In this document: one piece after another, positions 32,703-44,749 of the stretch | Position numbering within the stretch: the stretch's first letter is position 1 | Layout of the letters: the number at the start of each line of letters is the position of its first letter | Assembly (NCBI RefSeq): GCF_000787575.1 | Contig: NW_012236529.1 | Coordinates: 1,116,001-1,180,000 of the forward strand | Direction: 5' to 3' | DNA: 64,000 nucleotides | Source of the DNA: Acytostelium subglobosum LB1 | Taxonomy: Eukaryota; Evosea; Eumycetozoa; Acytosteliales; Acytosteliaceae | Program-made: the position numbers and the translations under genes | The notes under the pieces: generated by a model | Told to the model about the DNA's origin: nothing | What the model saw: only the letters and a program-made list of their open reading frames with translations | The model's database searches: none

Positions 32703-33455
32703 TGTTCCTGCTGCTGTGCTGTATGTATAATATATATATATCTGTTTGAGTGTATGTGTATGTTTAGTAAAGTAATATTTGATTGTGTTGCGTTTGAAAG
32801 TTGGTCAATGATCCTCAACACATTATCAAAATTTCAATATTTATGGGACTATCACAACAAACAAAGTATGTATTTATGTTATCAATTATCTCTTATCTAT
32901 CTTTGAAGAATGTTTAACAAAGAATGAAGATGACTAAAGTCATTGTATTATTAAAGACCAACAATGAACTAGGTCATAATCTGTAAAAATGAAGAATAGT
33001 TAAAGAATAAATATATTTAATAGTATTTTGAAACTGCGTTGTAAATTCATCAAGTTTGAACAGATTCTTTGCCCATTGTATGAACTGTCACGTGATTATT
33101 ATCTTTGTCGATCAGGTGATTGGTCATTGAATCTACTCAACTTGAGCACATTCATGTTGTTGTTGTTGCAAATTAAATTTAATCAGCAGGGAAGGAGTGA
33201 GGGAGTGAGATTGTGAGGTGGACCCACCCCAATGCAAACCTCACTCATTCATTGTCAATCATTATCAATCAGTCAGGTGGGGAGTTAGTTAGTTTGTTTG
33301 ATTGTTTGATGATAATTACTTATAGAATAGAATAGAATAGATATAACATAAACATACCGATTGATTGATTGATAGACAACAACATACATACATACACACA
33401 TACTATTTATAATATATATAGATATAGATATACACATTGACATCAACACCAATCG
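32703..33455. promoter_or_regulatory. Divergent intergenic region
   Basis: 753 nt between divergent cpsf4 and the gene at 33456. It includes TATAATATATATATAT near 32726 and GATATAGATATACAC near 33421. No gene seen. Confidence 0.4.
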
Positions 33456-35101
33456 ATGTCACACAAGGAGACCTTGACCAAGTTCTCTTCATTGAGGATA
33501 TTATCTTTGAATCATATATCCGATCACTTCAAGGCAACAGCTTCAAGTAATACTACAAATAATAACAATGACATAACAACAAACAACAACAATAATAATA
33601 GTAGTAGCAGTATAAACAAGATAAATATTATAAGTTATGACCAAGAATCGAATATACATCAATCACTTATGCTGCACTTGCAGTTCCCCGACGACTTTAA
33701 ACACTCGATACGTGTGTCATGCGGGGACACTGTGCAGTCCACAAAGAAGCGACTGTCCGAAGAGTTCAATATGAATCAAACCAGCTTCATCTTCCAACTC
33801 GACGAGAAAGTCATGATCGACCCACTCTCATTCAATGACTTCCCTCAGATAGTTCACAAAGAGTCCATCAACATCAAAGTCAACGTATGTTTATGACATG
33901 ATGCAGCTCAATCATTCAATCAAAGTAAAGTACTCACATTCATTCATTCGATGTCTAGATTGTTGGAACAATGTTCAACAAACAACAGATACAAGCAATG
34001 TTATTGGAGAGGAGACGCAGTGAGTTGGGCGTGACATTCTCCCCGCGTATCGTCACTCATGAATTAACTATACAGACAAATGCATTGGATCAGCCAAACA
34101 CACTCAATCAATCACCGTCAATGACGCCAAAGTCTGGCTCATCACTGACCGTGAACAAGTCTGCGTCTAATCGCAGACATTCTCTCAATCTCTCCTTTCC
34201 TCAGGACGAGGAAGACTCTGTTGTGGAGGATGCCTCGGCCTCCATCTCTGCATCATCTCAATCACCATCGTCATCAGCTGACAACAACAACAACAATAAT
34301 ACAATCAACGTCAACAGTAGTAGCAGCAGCAGTAGCAGCAGTAGTAGTAGTAACAGAACACTTGATGATAATCTAAAAGATCTTACACTGGATAACCAAT
34401 CAAACACGACCGATACATTGATGACGACAACATCATCACCTTCCTCATCATCAATTTCATCATCATCACCTTCCTCCGACATACAATCTCCTCCTGCAAT
34501 GATGGAGGTGAAAGAAACGACAACGACTACGACGACAACAACGACCACAATGACAACGATTCAAGGATCACCAAAGGTGGCCAATGTATCGTCACCCGCG
34601 TCACCGGCCAGCTCCAGTTCCAGTCTGGACTCACCCTCGAACATGTTACTTGCTTCGCCACCAACAACCTCCACCTCTGTAGATACCACTCAACAACCTT
34701 CACCACAACAACAACAACAAGCAACACGAGTACATACACCAACAGCAAACCACCGAAAGACACATCTGAGGCTCAGCTCACTCTGTGCCGACTTATCACT
34801 ATCAAAGAGCTTTGAACGAGACATTGAGTTCAGGGAAAGACCATTCATGGTACCGCATCCGATAACAACAACAACAACAACTTCATCATCTGTGGCTTCA
34901 TCATCTTCATCATCACAACTTTCCAAGTCTTTCCAACCAACTCAATCACCTTTACCATCATCAAACATCACTGGCAATGACAATGACATTAACAACGATA
35001 ACAACAATGACAATGGAATCAATGAAACATCAAGTGGCGGACCAGACACAACAACAACAACGGCAACAGAACAACAAGAACAAGAACAACAAGAACAATA
35101 A
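33456..35101 (+). CDS. Beta-grasp-like domain plus low-complexity protein
   Basis: Exons 33456-33884 and 33959-35101 give 523 residues. An Asn/Ser leader precedes a compact region (about 65-150): LMLHLQFPDDFKHSIRVSCG, DTVQSTKKRLSEEFNMNQ, FIFQLDEKVMIDP and ESINIKVNIVGT. The order of strands and helix suits a ubiquitin-like/Ras-binding beta-grasp fold (inference from pattern). A short conserved-looking stretch follows the intron (FNKQQIQAMLLERRRSELGV, TFSPRIVTHEL). The remaining 350 residues are Ser, Thr, Asn and Gln tracts with an island LRLSSLCADLSLSKSFERDI. No signal peptide. Function not recognised. Confidence 0.75.
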
Positions 35102-35191
35102 CAATAACACATGTGGACAATATACTTTATGGTTCAGGATCTATTTTATTTATGCGCGCTCTTTGATCAATCAATCGATCGATCAATCAAT

Positions 35192-36064
35192 TTACGTCTT
35201 GATGAATCCTCGGACATCACCAACACCTAACCAATTGTAATGGATTGATGTCTTGTAGCCGTTCTTCTCCATTGACAGACACAGATAGAACTGCATCCAG
35301 TAGAAGCCAGCCAAACCAGTGAGTATGTGCCAGATGGCGTGCAGCTGCAGGCCTGGGATGACGTAGCCATCTTGGCACAGCTTGCGCTCAATCAGCCAGC
35401 AGATATAGGCAGTGCCCATTGATGTGGCTGCGAACAGCAGCAGCTTCTTGGGGTTGCATTGCTTGAGTGGCACGGGGATGCTGCGACAGATGATGGCGCT
35501 GATTGCCACGAGCGTTACAACAAGTATGCCAAACGACGCCTGCAGGATTGTGGGTATGTTGCGGATGACGTAGATGGTCGATGCCACCACGACAAAGTAG
35601 ATGGCCAGCAGGTAGGGCAGCAGGAAGCGGAACAGCTTGTAGTACTTGGAGTCGGCCTTGCTCACGGGGTCAATGGTGAACAGGCAGTACAGGAAGCAGC
35701 ACACTGAGATGACCATGGGGAACTCGTCAAACAGCTGATGCTTGTAGAGTAGGGTGGCGTGGTAGAAGGCCGAGCCAATGCCCACCGTCGACAGGGCGGC
35801 AAAGGCCACCAAGGCCTTGTTGCGCGTGGCCTTTAGGTTGCCCATGCGTATCTGGTGTGGCAACAGATTGGAGCCGAGTGGGAAGAGAAGCAGTAGGGCG
35901 CCATAGATTGCAAACAGTGTGATTCCAAAGCTGGATATTGTGTTGTAGAACTCGCAGATGAATGGGGATATATCGTAGTTTAGTTCGCACCAGTCTATTG
36001 GGGAGTCTGGAATGCCCCAATAGTAATGTTTGTATTGTGGTTGATGGTCCTCTATCATTGTCAT
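35192..36064 (-). CDS. Alkaline (phyto/dihydro)ceramidase
   Basis: Integral ER/Golgi membrane enzyme that hydrolyses ceramides to sphingoid base and fatty acid; ACER3/YPC1/YDC1 family. Single exon, 290 residues, the usual length. Family motifs: YWGIPDSPIDWCELNY at 15-30, then GIGSAFYHATLLYKHQLFDE around 95-115 and HAIWHILTGLAGF near 245-257. These supply the conserved Ser, Asp and the zinc His residues. Seven hydrophobic spans can be counted, for example FGITLFAIYGALLLLFP, MVISVCCFLYCLFTI and LLPYLLAIYFVVVAST. D. discoideum has two related genes (dcd3A/B); I cannot tell which this corresponds to. Confidence 0.92.
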   Translation of the reverse strand: MTMIEDHQPQYKHYYWGIPDSPIDWCELNYDISPFICEFYNTISSFGITLFAIYGALLLLFPLGSNLLPHQIRMGNLKATRNKALVAFAALSTVGIGSAFYHATLLYKHQLFDEFPMVISVCCFLYCLFTIDPVSKADSKYYKLFRFLLPYLLAIYFVVVASTIYVIRNIPTILQASFGILVVTLVAISAIICRSIPVPLKQCNPKKLLLFAATSMGTAYICWLIERKLCQDGYVIPGLQLHAIWHILTGLAGFYWMQFYLCLSMEKNGYKTSIHYNWLGVGDVRGFIKT

Positions 36065-37344
36065 TTATATTATTATTATATATTATATATGTTTGATTGT
36101 GATGGTGGTGATGATGGTGATGGTGGATAGTGATAGGTGTGCGCGCTTAATGATTGATTAGAATATATATGCGTGTTCCAAGTTTGATTGATTGATTGAT
36201 TGGTATCCTGGTTGATTGTCCAAGTCTTGAGTATAAGCTTCAAGATTGAGATATTTTCGTTTTGAATGAAAGAAATATAATTGTGTGATTGATTGATCAC
36301 AAGACGAATGTTGTGTGATTGGATTGAATTTGTGGTCTGTTGTTTGTATGGTCACGTGAGTGATTGAGTTAATTAGGTCGCCTCCTTTAGGTATGTAGTG
36401 ATTGTTAAATGTAATATTAACTTACATTACACACAAGATCTTCAAAGTTCAAATTGGTGTTAATGCCAGAAGAGTATTGAATGATTGATTGATCTGATCT
36501 GTCTTTGTCGCGCTATGTTGAATGTGATATGTATTCGTTGTTGAACAAACAACTATGCAATGTGTTCAGTATGTTGACTGTTGTGATGAACTTGACTTGA
36601 CTTGATTACAATGAAATGGTGTGAGTCTAGTCTTCCTAGCTGTTGTTTGTAATTGTAGTTGTTGTTTGTGTTGCTGCAAACAACAGTGTCGCGTAAATAT
36701 ATATATAATTGTATGTATATGTATAATAAGTATATACCTGTGTATGTATGTGTGCGTGTGGTGTATTATAATGATTAGACGAATGGATGGAGTGTGTGGG
36801 TGGAAGGTCAGCGCCCTTTATTATTATCAGGTGATGAGTGTGGATAGAGAGTAGTGTTTGTAATGATCAAACAGTGGGAGGGGGTGTGAATCAGAGGGTG
36901 CTACACACGAATCATTCATTCAATTGATTTTGGTTTGAACTACTTCATACACACACTCAACAGGTCCACGTTCCATTCAAAGTAAATGTGATGATGACCG
37001 CATGGAACACCTGGTATGAGAGTTCCAACAAGGTCATCCATTCCGTCGTCACGTCTCGAAAAATTCGGAAATCTTTAGACCCAGATGTGAGGACTAGTCC
37101 ATAAATGCCTCGGTTTAGCACCATAATGTTGTTCATCACCATCGCGCATCCCAAAAGAAAAGGCCTGAGGGTCTAGGGACATCCCACCCCATACCTCGAG
37201 AGGGGCAGTGTTTGAGTAGACTATTCTGGATACTTCTGGAAAAAAATCAATCATTTACAACAATAATATTCTTTGTTATATATATTACTACATCTATTTA
37301 TTCGATTCGTTCGTTCATTCATCACATCCTTTCAAACAAAATGA
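36065..37344. other. Intergenic, 1.28 kb
   Basis: The largest of the gene-poor spacers in the left two thirds of the window. It holds ATTG/GATT repeats (36184-36200) and ATATATATAATTG near 36700. A more GC-balanced block at about 36940-37250 contains short frames on both strands that look non-coding. No tRNA A/B boxes seen. Confidence 0.45.
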
Positions 37345-38869
37345 TCATTCGTTTGGTTTGTGCAATTCTGAAGGATCCAGTTGCAGGTTGATGCCAATAA
37401 AGTTGAGAATGTGCTTCGAGAGCCAGTAGGATGAGTGTGCAGATAGGATGGAGCTTATCTCTGTCAACGTTCGTATTCCTTTGGGCTTGAATCGGTAGTC
37501 ATAACGTATGCCGGCAAATAGTGAGATGTTCAATCTTTTGGTACGTTGTAGATATAGTGACGCTTGATGGGACGATCCCTCCTCCATCATTGTCAACTCT
37601 GGAGTGTTGACGCCAGTCTGGATGGTAATCGTTTCGCTACTGTCATCCTCGCTCGACTCTGATGAGTTGGAGTTACTCTCTGAGCCTGGTACTGCCGGTG
37701 CGGACAAGCCGCGGAGCTCTGGCGTTGACAATGATGGCCTCAGCTCGCCACCACTATTTTGTGCACGTAACTCTTTGTTCTTTCTATGTCTCCTCCTCTT
37801 GCTAACCCTTGGTAATGGTTGTACTGGTTGTTCAGTGAATCGTTTATCTATCAATGGCTCAATTAAGTATGCCTGAATGAATGAGTGCATGTTAGTTTAT
37901 GCTCATACCATGTTGTCCGCTCCAAGTGATCACTTACAACTGGATCATGTTCATTATATATATTCCAAATATTTATGCAATTGGGGATTGGTATTCCATC
38001 GCTGTATCCACGGACACCAAGCATCATTGCCAATGGTGAACCAATAAGGTATAAGTTATAAACGTCAAAGTAAAGGTCCTTCCATTCAATATGTTTCATC
38101 TTTTCATCTCTACATCCTACATTCATTGAATAGAATGATTGATTAGTATGATTGATTGATTGGTTGAATGATTGATTGAACAGAACATACTCTCTTTCAT
38201 ATCCTTCATCTTCATCCATAATGAGATGTTTCCAGAGTCTGTCTTGGCCCATTGATTCTCACGCATGTGATTGCAAAGTATGTCGTAGATTATGACACTG
38301 CCCAATGAGTGTGCCAAGATGGATATCTTGCCCTTGAAATTGGGATAGTGATCCATGAATGTAACATATGCTTGATTGAACTTGCATGTTACCAATGTGT
38401 ATAAGAATGATGAATAGAATGGTGATGCCCACAACAACAAGTCCATAAAGTTATCTTTTACAAAGTTACGCAGAGAAGGTACTCCGCCAGGTCTAACTGA
38501 TTCCAATTGACTCCTGTTAAACATTTTGGGTTGATGTCTGTCGTGTCAGTGTCGGCTGGATCACAACCCATGGGTTGGTGGACTTGGGTAAAGTACATAC
38601 TCTTCCAACTTTTTGTGTAGATCCTCATGCCATTCAATGGCGATGAACTTTACTTTGTTGTCAAAGCAAGGATTTAGACCATCGAACTTCTTGCTCATCT
38701 TTTCCACGTTTGAGTAATAACTTGTACTCTCATCATGCTTTCCAATACCATGTAGTACAAACACTACATGATTGTATTGACACTCTGGCATTGGTGTGAA
38801 TTGAGGCATCCCAAGTTCTCCTGCCAATGTCATTCCAGATATCTGTCCTCTAATCTCGTTGTTATTCAT
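37345..38869 (-). CDS. DDHD-domain phospholipase (PA-PLA1 family)
   Basis: Intracellular phospholipase A1 of the DDHD1/DDHD2/SEC23IP family, which acts in early secretory pathway and mitochondrial lipid metabolism. Exons on the minus strand are 38601-38869, 38191-38513, 37938-38116 and 37345-37872, giving 432 residues. VVFVLHGIGKHDE starts the alpha/beta-hydrolase core, and ISILAHSLGSVIIYDIL carries the catalytic Ser (GxSxG variant HSLGS) near residue 158. The DDHD domain shows DLYFDVYNLYLIGSPL, NIYNEHDPVAYLIEPL (rebuilt across an intron), RYDYRFKP and SAHSSYW, supplying its Asp/His set. A Ser/Glu-rich insert (about 275-360) interrupts the DDHD domain. No WWE or SAM domain is present, so this is a short family form. 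Confidence 0.9.
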
Positions 38870-39709
38870 TTGATTATTGATTGTTTGATTGATCAATCTA
38901 ATCTTATAGTATAATAAATAATAAATAATGTTATGTATCTTTGTATACAAGGTAGGTAAATGAATGGAATACTAATACTTATTAGGACAAGATAAAGTAT
39001 GTGATTGTCCGTCAAGGTCGTCCAAACGATCTCCCTATCACACATCTTTTGGGGCTTGGCGCTTCAAGTGCGGGCTATTCCGACCCCCTCTTCTTCTGAA
39101 TGCCATTCATTCAGTCTCGCGACATAATTCACGTAATGTCAAAGCTTTCACGATATGATTAGAGTGTGTTGAGTGTGTGTGTTTCGTAACTGCGACCACA
39201 CAACGGGGGTCACTATCACTCACTCTTGCAAGTGTGTAATGTAAGGTCATCATAATATGACATTGGAACGGACTGAGATGACGAATTATCATATTCGTTT
39301 GTTTGTTGGTTGGATCTTGCCATGTGTGGCGTGTGGTGGTCTTTATGAAGTGGTGTATCGTGGCACAAGAGAGAGACTTGTTTTGCAATTAAATGTTACT
39401 ATTTTGGGTGCCCAACCGGGCCTATTCTTTTCCTTGGGTTCTTCTAGATTGAGGGGTCGGGCTCTCTTTGAAGGCCGCGGCATGATTGAATTTGTATTGG
39501 TAGAATGACCAGTCATTCATTACAACGTCTTCATTGAAAAATCCAAACAGATACAACTTCGTGTAACATCACATCATGGTAATATTAATACCTTTGATTG
39601 ATTGATTGATTGATTAATTGACTGATTGGTTGACTGATTGGTTGGTTGGTTGGTCAATTGATTGATTGGTAACAACTGGAACTACCTCTGTTGATGAATG
39701 GCATCCACT
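38870..39709. other. Intergenic, 840 nt
   Basis: Contains an unusual GC-balanced block (39000-39500) with overlapping open frames on both strands that look non-coding, then TTGATTGATTGATTG and TTGG repeats (39595-39660). No gene supported. Confidence 0.4.
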
Positions 39710-40159
39710 TTACTTGGATGCCAGTGATGTCAGTCTCTGGAACAATTGATTCTGGAACTCTGTTTGGTACATGTCACTGTAGCGCATTAGCAGGTTTGGC
39801 AAGGCATCAAAGAATGGTGGCGCTGGACCCTCATCTTCATCCCTTGATGTCATTCTATTAGGTTCACTATGTTCAATAACCTTTTGGTCAACCAACCAAT
39901 CAATCAATCAGAGATATCTGTCAGTGATACACTCATTGCTTTGGCCTTTAGCATTGAGTACTTTACATACAGAGTATCCATCATTCATTGACATCTTTAC
40001 AAGTATAGTATACTTCTCTTTACACTTTACATCTAGTACTACTATACCACTACTGAACGATGATTGTGGATGATCCTTTAGAACGGACACTGATTCTACA
40101 CCAAATGAGACATCATTGATTGCATCTTCAATCTCTTCATCGAATGTATGTGATGACAT
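39710..40159 (-). CDS. gskip: GSKIP-domain protein
   Basis: Homologue of GSK3-beta-interacting protein. Exons on the minus strand are 39933-40159 and 39710-39854, giving 123 residues. An alternative acceptor at 39866 gives 127. The N-terminal half has EIEDAINDVSFGVESVSVLK and GIVVLDVKCKEKYTILVKM, matching the family's first domain part. The C-terminal helix ALPNLLMRYSDMYQTEFQNQ then LFQRL is the GSK3-binding segment of the human protein. The protein begins almost directly at the domain, so the N-terminal PKA-RII-binding extension of vertebrate GSKIP appears absent. The 3' end is at SLASK. Confidence 0.82.
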
Positions 40160-40421
40160 GTATCAATTATCTAACTATTTGTTATACATGTAATATACTC
40201 TATTTGATTGAATGGTTGATTGTTGAGAATGAATACCCATTCGAGAATGAACCCTACCTCGCGCGAGGAGAAGTCCCTTCACCCTTTTCAACAACATGTC
40301 TACAAGGTGTGGATGACGAGGCATCACCCAATCACATCGCCTCATCTCTCACACATCTCCATTCATTGATGTAATGTAATAGTACATGTATTAAGTAGTA
40401 GTTGTATATATATAGTAGGAG
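40160..40421. promoter_or_regulatory. Compact bidirectional promoter with palindrome
   Basis: 262 nt separate the divergent gskip and PARP16-like genes. A perfect 12-bp palindrome, cctcgcgcgagg, lies at 40257-40268, GC-rich against its AT-rich surroundings. TATATATATAG sits just before the plus-strand start. Confidence 0.4.
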
Positions 40422-41710
40422 ATGAACACAGATAGTAGGAGTACCAATGTTATTGTGGATGAACTATTGACTAAGATCAATGGACAGAGATTGGAATGTG
40501 ATCTGTTGGTATCATTGTTCTATTCATCGGCTACATCATCCAGAAGGTTCTCAGTATGTGAACCATTCCCATCGGCATTCAAGTCTCCAACAGGTTCAAA
40601 GCAGTTTGATAACATACTTGAATCACTCAATACATTGCCTCCACTTTCACTACTAACAACTAAAGGTAAGTAGTAGTACTGAGTCGGTCTAGGCCTAGAC
40701 TATGGATATGATATACTGACGTATGTCCTTTGATTGAACAGAATCATTGTATCAACTACCAACTGAGTCATTAAAGTTGCTGGACTTTATTGTAAATAAC
40801 AACAACAACGACTTCACCGTCAAGCTTATCGATTATAAAGAGGTAAGGAGGGAGTGTATCCACTCACTCAATCATTGACTGAGCCATCACTAACTAACCA
40901 AACTCAAAGTTTGAAAGAGAGACACTCTATCTTGAAGACCTGCTTGAACATTTAAAGACATCGCAACTACCTTCAAAGGTGTTCCGATTCAACTATGATC
41001 CAACTGTGAAGGAGAAGAATGCAGAGTATGATCGTCTGGCTAAACAGTTTGGTACTTTATTTGGCTATCACGGTAGCGCCAACGACAGTTGGAACAACAT
41101 CATCAGGGGTCGTGGATTTGCCAATCAATACATCTCTGAAACATGTCTATTTGGTCATGGATTTTACTTTAGCTCCGACAGCAAGGTGTCGCACTCGTTT
41201 GTCAAGTATGGACGCTGGTGGGACAAGTCAGAGTTTGGCGACCGTGTTGGCTGTCTCTCTGGCTGCGACATCATCGATACGGACCAAACGAATCGAGGCA
41301 TCAAAGTTTCTCCTGCCACCTCTCCACTGCCCTCACCTCGTCCAACAGTCTACACTGAAGAGGACAAGGAGTTGCCGGATCACTACATTCTCTCCAAGAT
41401 AGGTGGCCACATCCGTGTAAAGTATCTTCTCTTGTTTGAGGATCGCAGCAACAGCAGTGGCAGTTCACAGACGATACCATCACCTACACCTACATCACCT
41501 GGCGCCACGACTAGCAGTAGTCCAGCTGTTGCCACAGCACCAGCAGCAGTATCAATTTTCACAAGAATATCACAATGGAGACCATCACCTCTATCAATAT
41601 TGGTATTCTCATTCATCATTTACATGGCAGTGTTGGTCTTTGTTGGCCGCTCACAGCCCAAGAAGAAGCCGACCAAGCCACTCTACTTCCAATCAAGGTT
41701 AGAGCTGTAG
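40422..41710 (+). CDS. PARP16-like tail-anchored ADP-ribosyltransferase
   Basis: Mono-ADP-ribosyltransferase of the ER/nuclear envelope; human PARP16 modifies unfolded-protein-response sensors. Exons 40422-40665, 40742-40842 and 40910-41710 give 381 residues. The helical N-terminal domain has CDLLVSLFYSSATSSRR and EPFPSAFKSPTGSKQFDNIL, matching the PARP16 LRPFPASY...FEALL pattern. The catalytic domain has GYHGSANDSWNNIIRGRGF (His, near 168), CLFGHGFYFSSD (Tyr, near 200) and IRVKYLLLFED (third position Tyr). A Ser/Pro/Thr linker then leads to a C-terminal membrane span (PLSILVFSFIIYMAVLVFVG, about 340-360) and a basic tail, as in PARP16. Confidence 0.9.
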
Positions 41711-41858
41711 TAATGAGTGAATAAAATATGATCACAACATTCAATTAATTAATTAATTAATTGCCAAAATAATTGCAACAAACCAGAGTTTTCTTTGCCA
41801 AAGTAATATCCAGAATGATTGAATGATTGAATGATTGAAGCAATGTTTATAGAATAGC

Positions 41859-41859
41859 N
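41859..41859. other. Ambiguous base in spacer
   Basis: Single N between the 3' ends of two convergent genes; no coding consequence. Confidence 0.9.
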
Positions 41860-41915
41860 AAGCAAACTAGCAACTTTTAGCCAACATAGCTCAGCTCAAC
41901 TAGACTAGCAAAGTC

Positions 41916-43689
41916 TTAGTTGGGAGTGATCTTGATGGTCAACTCAGTGGCAGTCTGGATGTTGTGATTTACAAAGATACGGTTGTGGGCGGTGGTGTAG
42001 GTGGCGATCAACTCGGGGATGAACTGGACGGTGTAACCATTTGGATAACGCATGGCTTCGTTGATATAGATCTCGGTAGGTAGAGTGCAATCACCGTTGA
42101 TGACGTAAGTGATGGTGTAGACAGAGGTGGCGTCCTCAAAGATGGACTGCTTGGTAGTACCGGCTACGGCCATGGCATAAGAGCGAGAGTAATGGTAGAC
42201 ACGCTCGGTGTTGACTGTTCCATTTGAGTTGAAGAAAAAGTTACAATAGCTATCAGGTGCAAAACATTTGTACTCCCAGAAAATCCATCCTTGTAGATGT
42301 TCCTCCACCTTATCCATAGTGTGAATCATAGAATCCAGAACATTTGGGGCATCACCACCATCTGCGCCAAATTCAGTCAACAATCCAGCGCATTCCAACT
42401 TGTTAAGGTCGTTCATTCTAATGACCATGGCCTCATCGATCGAGACATCGGGAGGGATGTAGAAATGGTAGCTCAGAGCACTCAAATTTCTAAAGTCATC
42501 ACCACCTGGAACACGCTCAAAGCCAACTCCAGCATCATCCCAGGTAACTGGCTCAAAGAAGATGATGTGCTATGAGTGTAACATGTTGATTAGGTCAGTA
42601 AGGAAGGCCATGGAACATCCCATCTCGAATTTATACATACCTGACTATCATTCTTTCTGATGGCAGCATTGAGGTTGTCATACATTGGAGCCAAGTTTAG
42701 CTTGTCGGCAACACCTGGAACAAGGAGTTCGGGGTTCATGTAGACATCACCAGCCCATGGCTCATTGATAAGCTCGTAACCGAGGACGTTGGTGGCACCC
42801 TTGTACAAAGCGGCAATCTTTTGCCAGTAGGAAATGAAGGCGTCTTGAGTGCCAAAGTAGTTCTCATAGAGTGCCTGGAAAGTGTACGAAACGGCAGCAG
42901 TGCCATAGTACGATGCCCATGGATGCTTGGCGCAGTCCTCTGATTGAATATGAGATTAATTAATTGGATGATTAGATATGATTGATTGAGAGTATGACAA
43001 TGACATGACTTACTTGCACTGGGGTCACCACCATCTGGACGATGGAATGGAATAACTTGGAGTGGAGCTGGGAAGTCGAGATCGTAGTTGCAAGTCCAGG
43101 ATGGGAATCCCTCACCACAGTAGTAGTAGGACCAGACATCCTGATGAACATCAATCAAAGCATAGATACCATATTGGTTCATTTGGTTAACAAGGTCACC
43201 CATAATATCTGTATTTGATCATTCAAATGAAGGAGTTAGATAACTACTTGATTGATTTCGATTGAATTGAATTGCTATACATACCAAAGTAGGTCTCGTT
43301 GTAGTTACCTTGGGTTGGCTCGGCGCCAGCCCACATCATACCAAGACGGACAACGTTGAGGCCCCACTCTTGCAAGTAGGCCATATCTTGTGGACCAAAG
43401 GACTCGTAGATGTCAAACTCTTGAGGTGGGTACCATGGGAACTCTAGAAGAAATGGAACCAATGTGTAAATGTTAGTTATTGATTGATTGATTGAATGAA
43501 TGAATGTATGAACTTGAGTCACGTACGCTTCTTCATAACATTGACACCATGGAAATACATCTCACGTCCATCTGGATCCAAGAATTTCTTGGTAGATGGG
43601 TTGACTATGATGTTGGGATTGGAGGAAGCCGACAACACAGCATTGATGGTGATGGCCACCAACAAAAATACAATTGTTGATTTAAACAT
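41916..43689 (-). CDS. Secreted GH5 glycosidase, endoglycoceramidase type
   Basis: Exons on the minus strand are 43527-43689, 43285-43443, 43014-43208, 42641-42939 and 41916-42569, giving 489 residues. A signal peptide is clear (MFKSTIVFLLVAITINAVLS). The TIM barrel shows LNVVRLGMMWAGAEP, YALIDVHQDVWSYYY (the DVHQD motif of endoglycoceramidases) and LGYELINEPWAGD, which holds the catalytic acid/base. FFEPVTW and LLTEFGAD follow, the latter holding the nucleophile. The C-terminal 110 residues are a beta-sandwich-like region. It probably cleaves glycans from glycosphingolipids in lysosomes or outside the cell. A broken partial copy lies at 20460. Confidence 0.9.
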
Positions 43690-44749
43690 TTGGTATATAT
43701 ATATATATCTCTATATCTATATGTATTATATTTGATTGATCAATCAATAAAGTTGTAGAATAATATAAGAGTATGAGCACAGGTTAGGCCAAGCGGGTAG
43801 GGATGTTCAGTGGACAATACCACCTTTTTGTAAATGCCGAGAGTGCTACACACCTTGAGACTGACTTCATGACGGAGGATGATGAACAATAAAGTCCATA
43901 AAGTTTATGTCATGTTAAATATCTTTAGAGATTGATCATGGGCTATGCCTAGAGGCCTCTGATCAACTGATCGATTGATTCAAATTGAATGTGTGGGGCT
44001 GGCCCCTGGTGTCCCCACGTCGCACGCAATTCAATTTCGAAATATCCAAGTTTGGATTGGATTGAGCATTGACAGAGGGTACAAGGTGTACATGCATGGT
44101 AGCAGGTACCTGCTTACTCTTACTCGGAGTACCCATCAATGGGGATTTGGGAGGGACCCAACATCCCTATTGTCAACATCCGAACATACTCCCGAGGGAT
44201 GAACTGTGTAGTGTTCTTTGTTTGTCAACTAATCTACTTCTCCCCCAATATGAGTGGAAGTTGGATAATAGTATCCATGCACTACAATGATAATGATGAA
44301 GATCACAAAAGTACTACTTTGATTGATTGATTGGTTGGTTGGATGTTGTTGTCATACAATTAGACAAAGATTGAATAACTCTTTAAACAATTCAGATATA
44401 TTCACTCACTTAAACTTCCTTCTTAACTTAGTGATATCGATTGGCTGGCTGATTGATTGAATATATTCAATATATGATAGAAATAATCATTGATGGTAAT
44501 AAATAAAATACATGTTATTTGTACATTCTTGGGAATTTGACCCAGAAAGGAACAGGAAAGACATAATTATGTCTTTGTTTCCCATCCCTGTGATCATAAA
44601 TAATGATAAAAAGTGTGTGTCTTGGTGTCTTTTGTTGTCAAACATTCAACTTCATCATATCATTTATTATTACAAATACCTACATATCTAATGAGACTAC
44701 TACTTACATTACTGTAGTACATATATATAACGCACTGATAACAACAAAG
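43690..44749. other. Intergenic, 1.06 kb
   Basis: Divergent spacer. It contains a GC-balanced block at 43970-44220 with a perfect 14-bp palindrome agcaggtacctgct at 44101-44114. Several short frames there look non-coding. TATATATATATATCTC lies at about 43693-43710. Confidence 0.45.

Noticed and set aside
36957-37154. Minus-strand 65-codon frame
   Set aside because: No similarity, no upstream signals, and a neighbouring frame is equally open.
39257-39508. Overlapping open frames on both strands near 39.1-39.5 kb
   Set aside because: Open by base composition only; no codon bias, domain or splice context.
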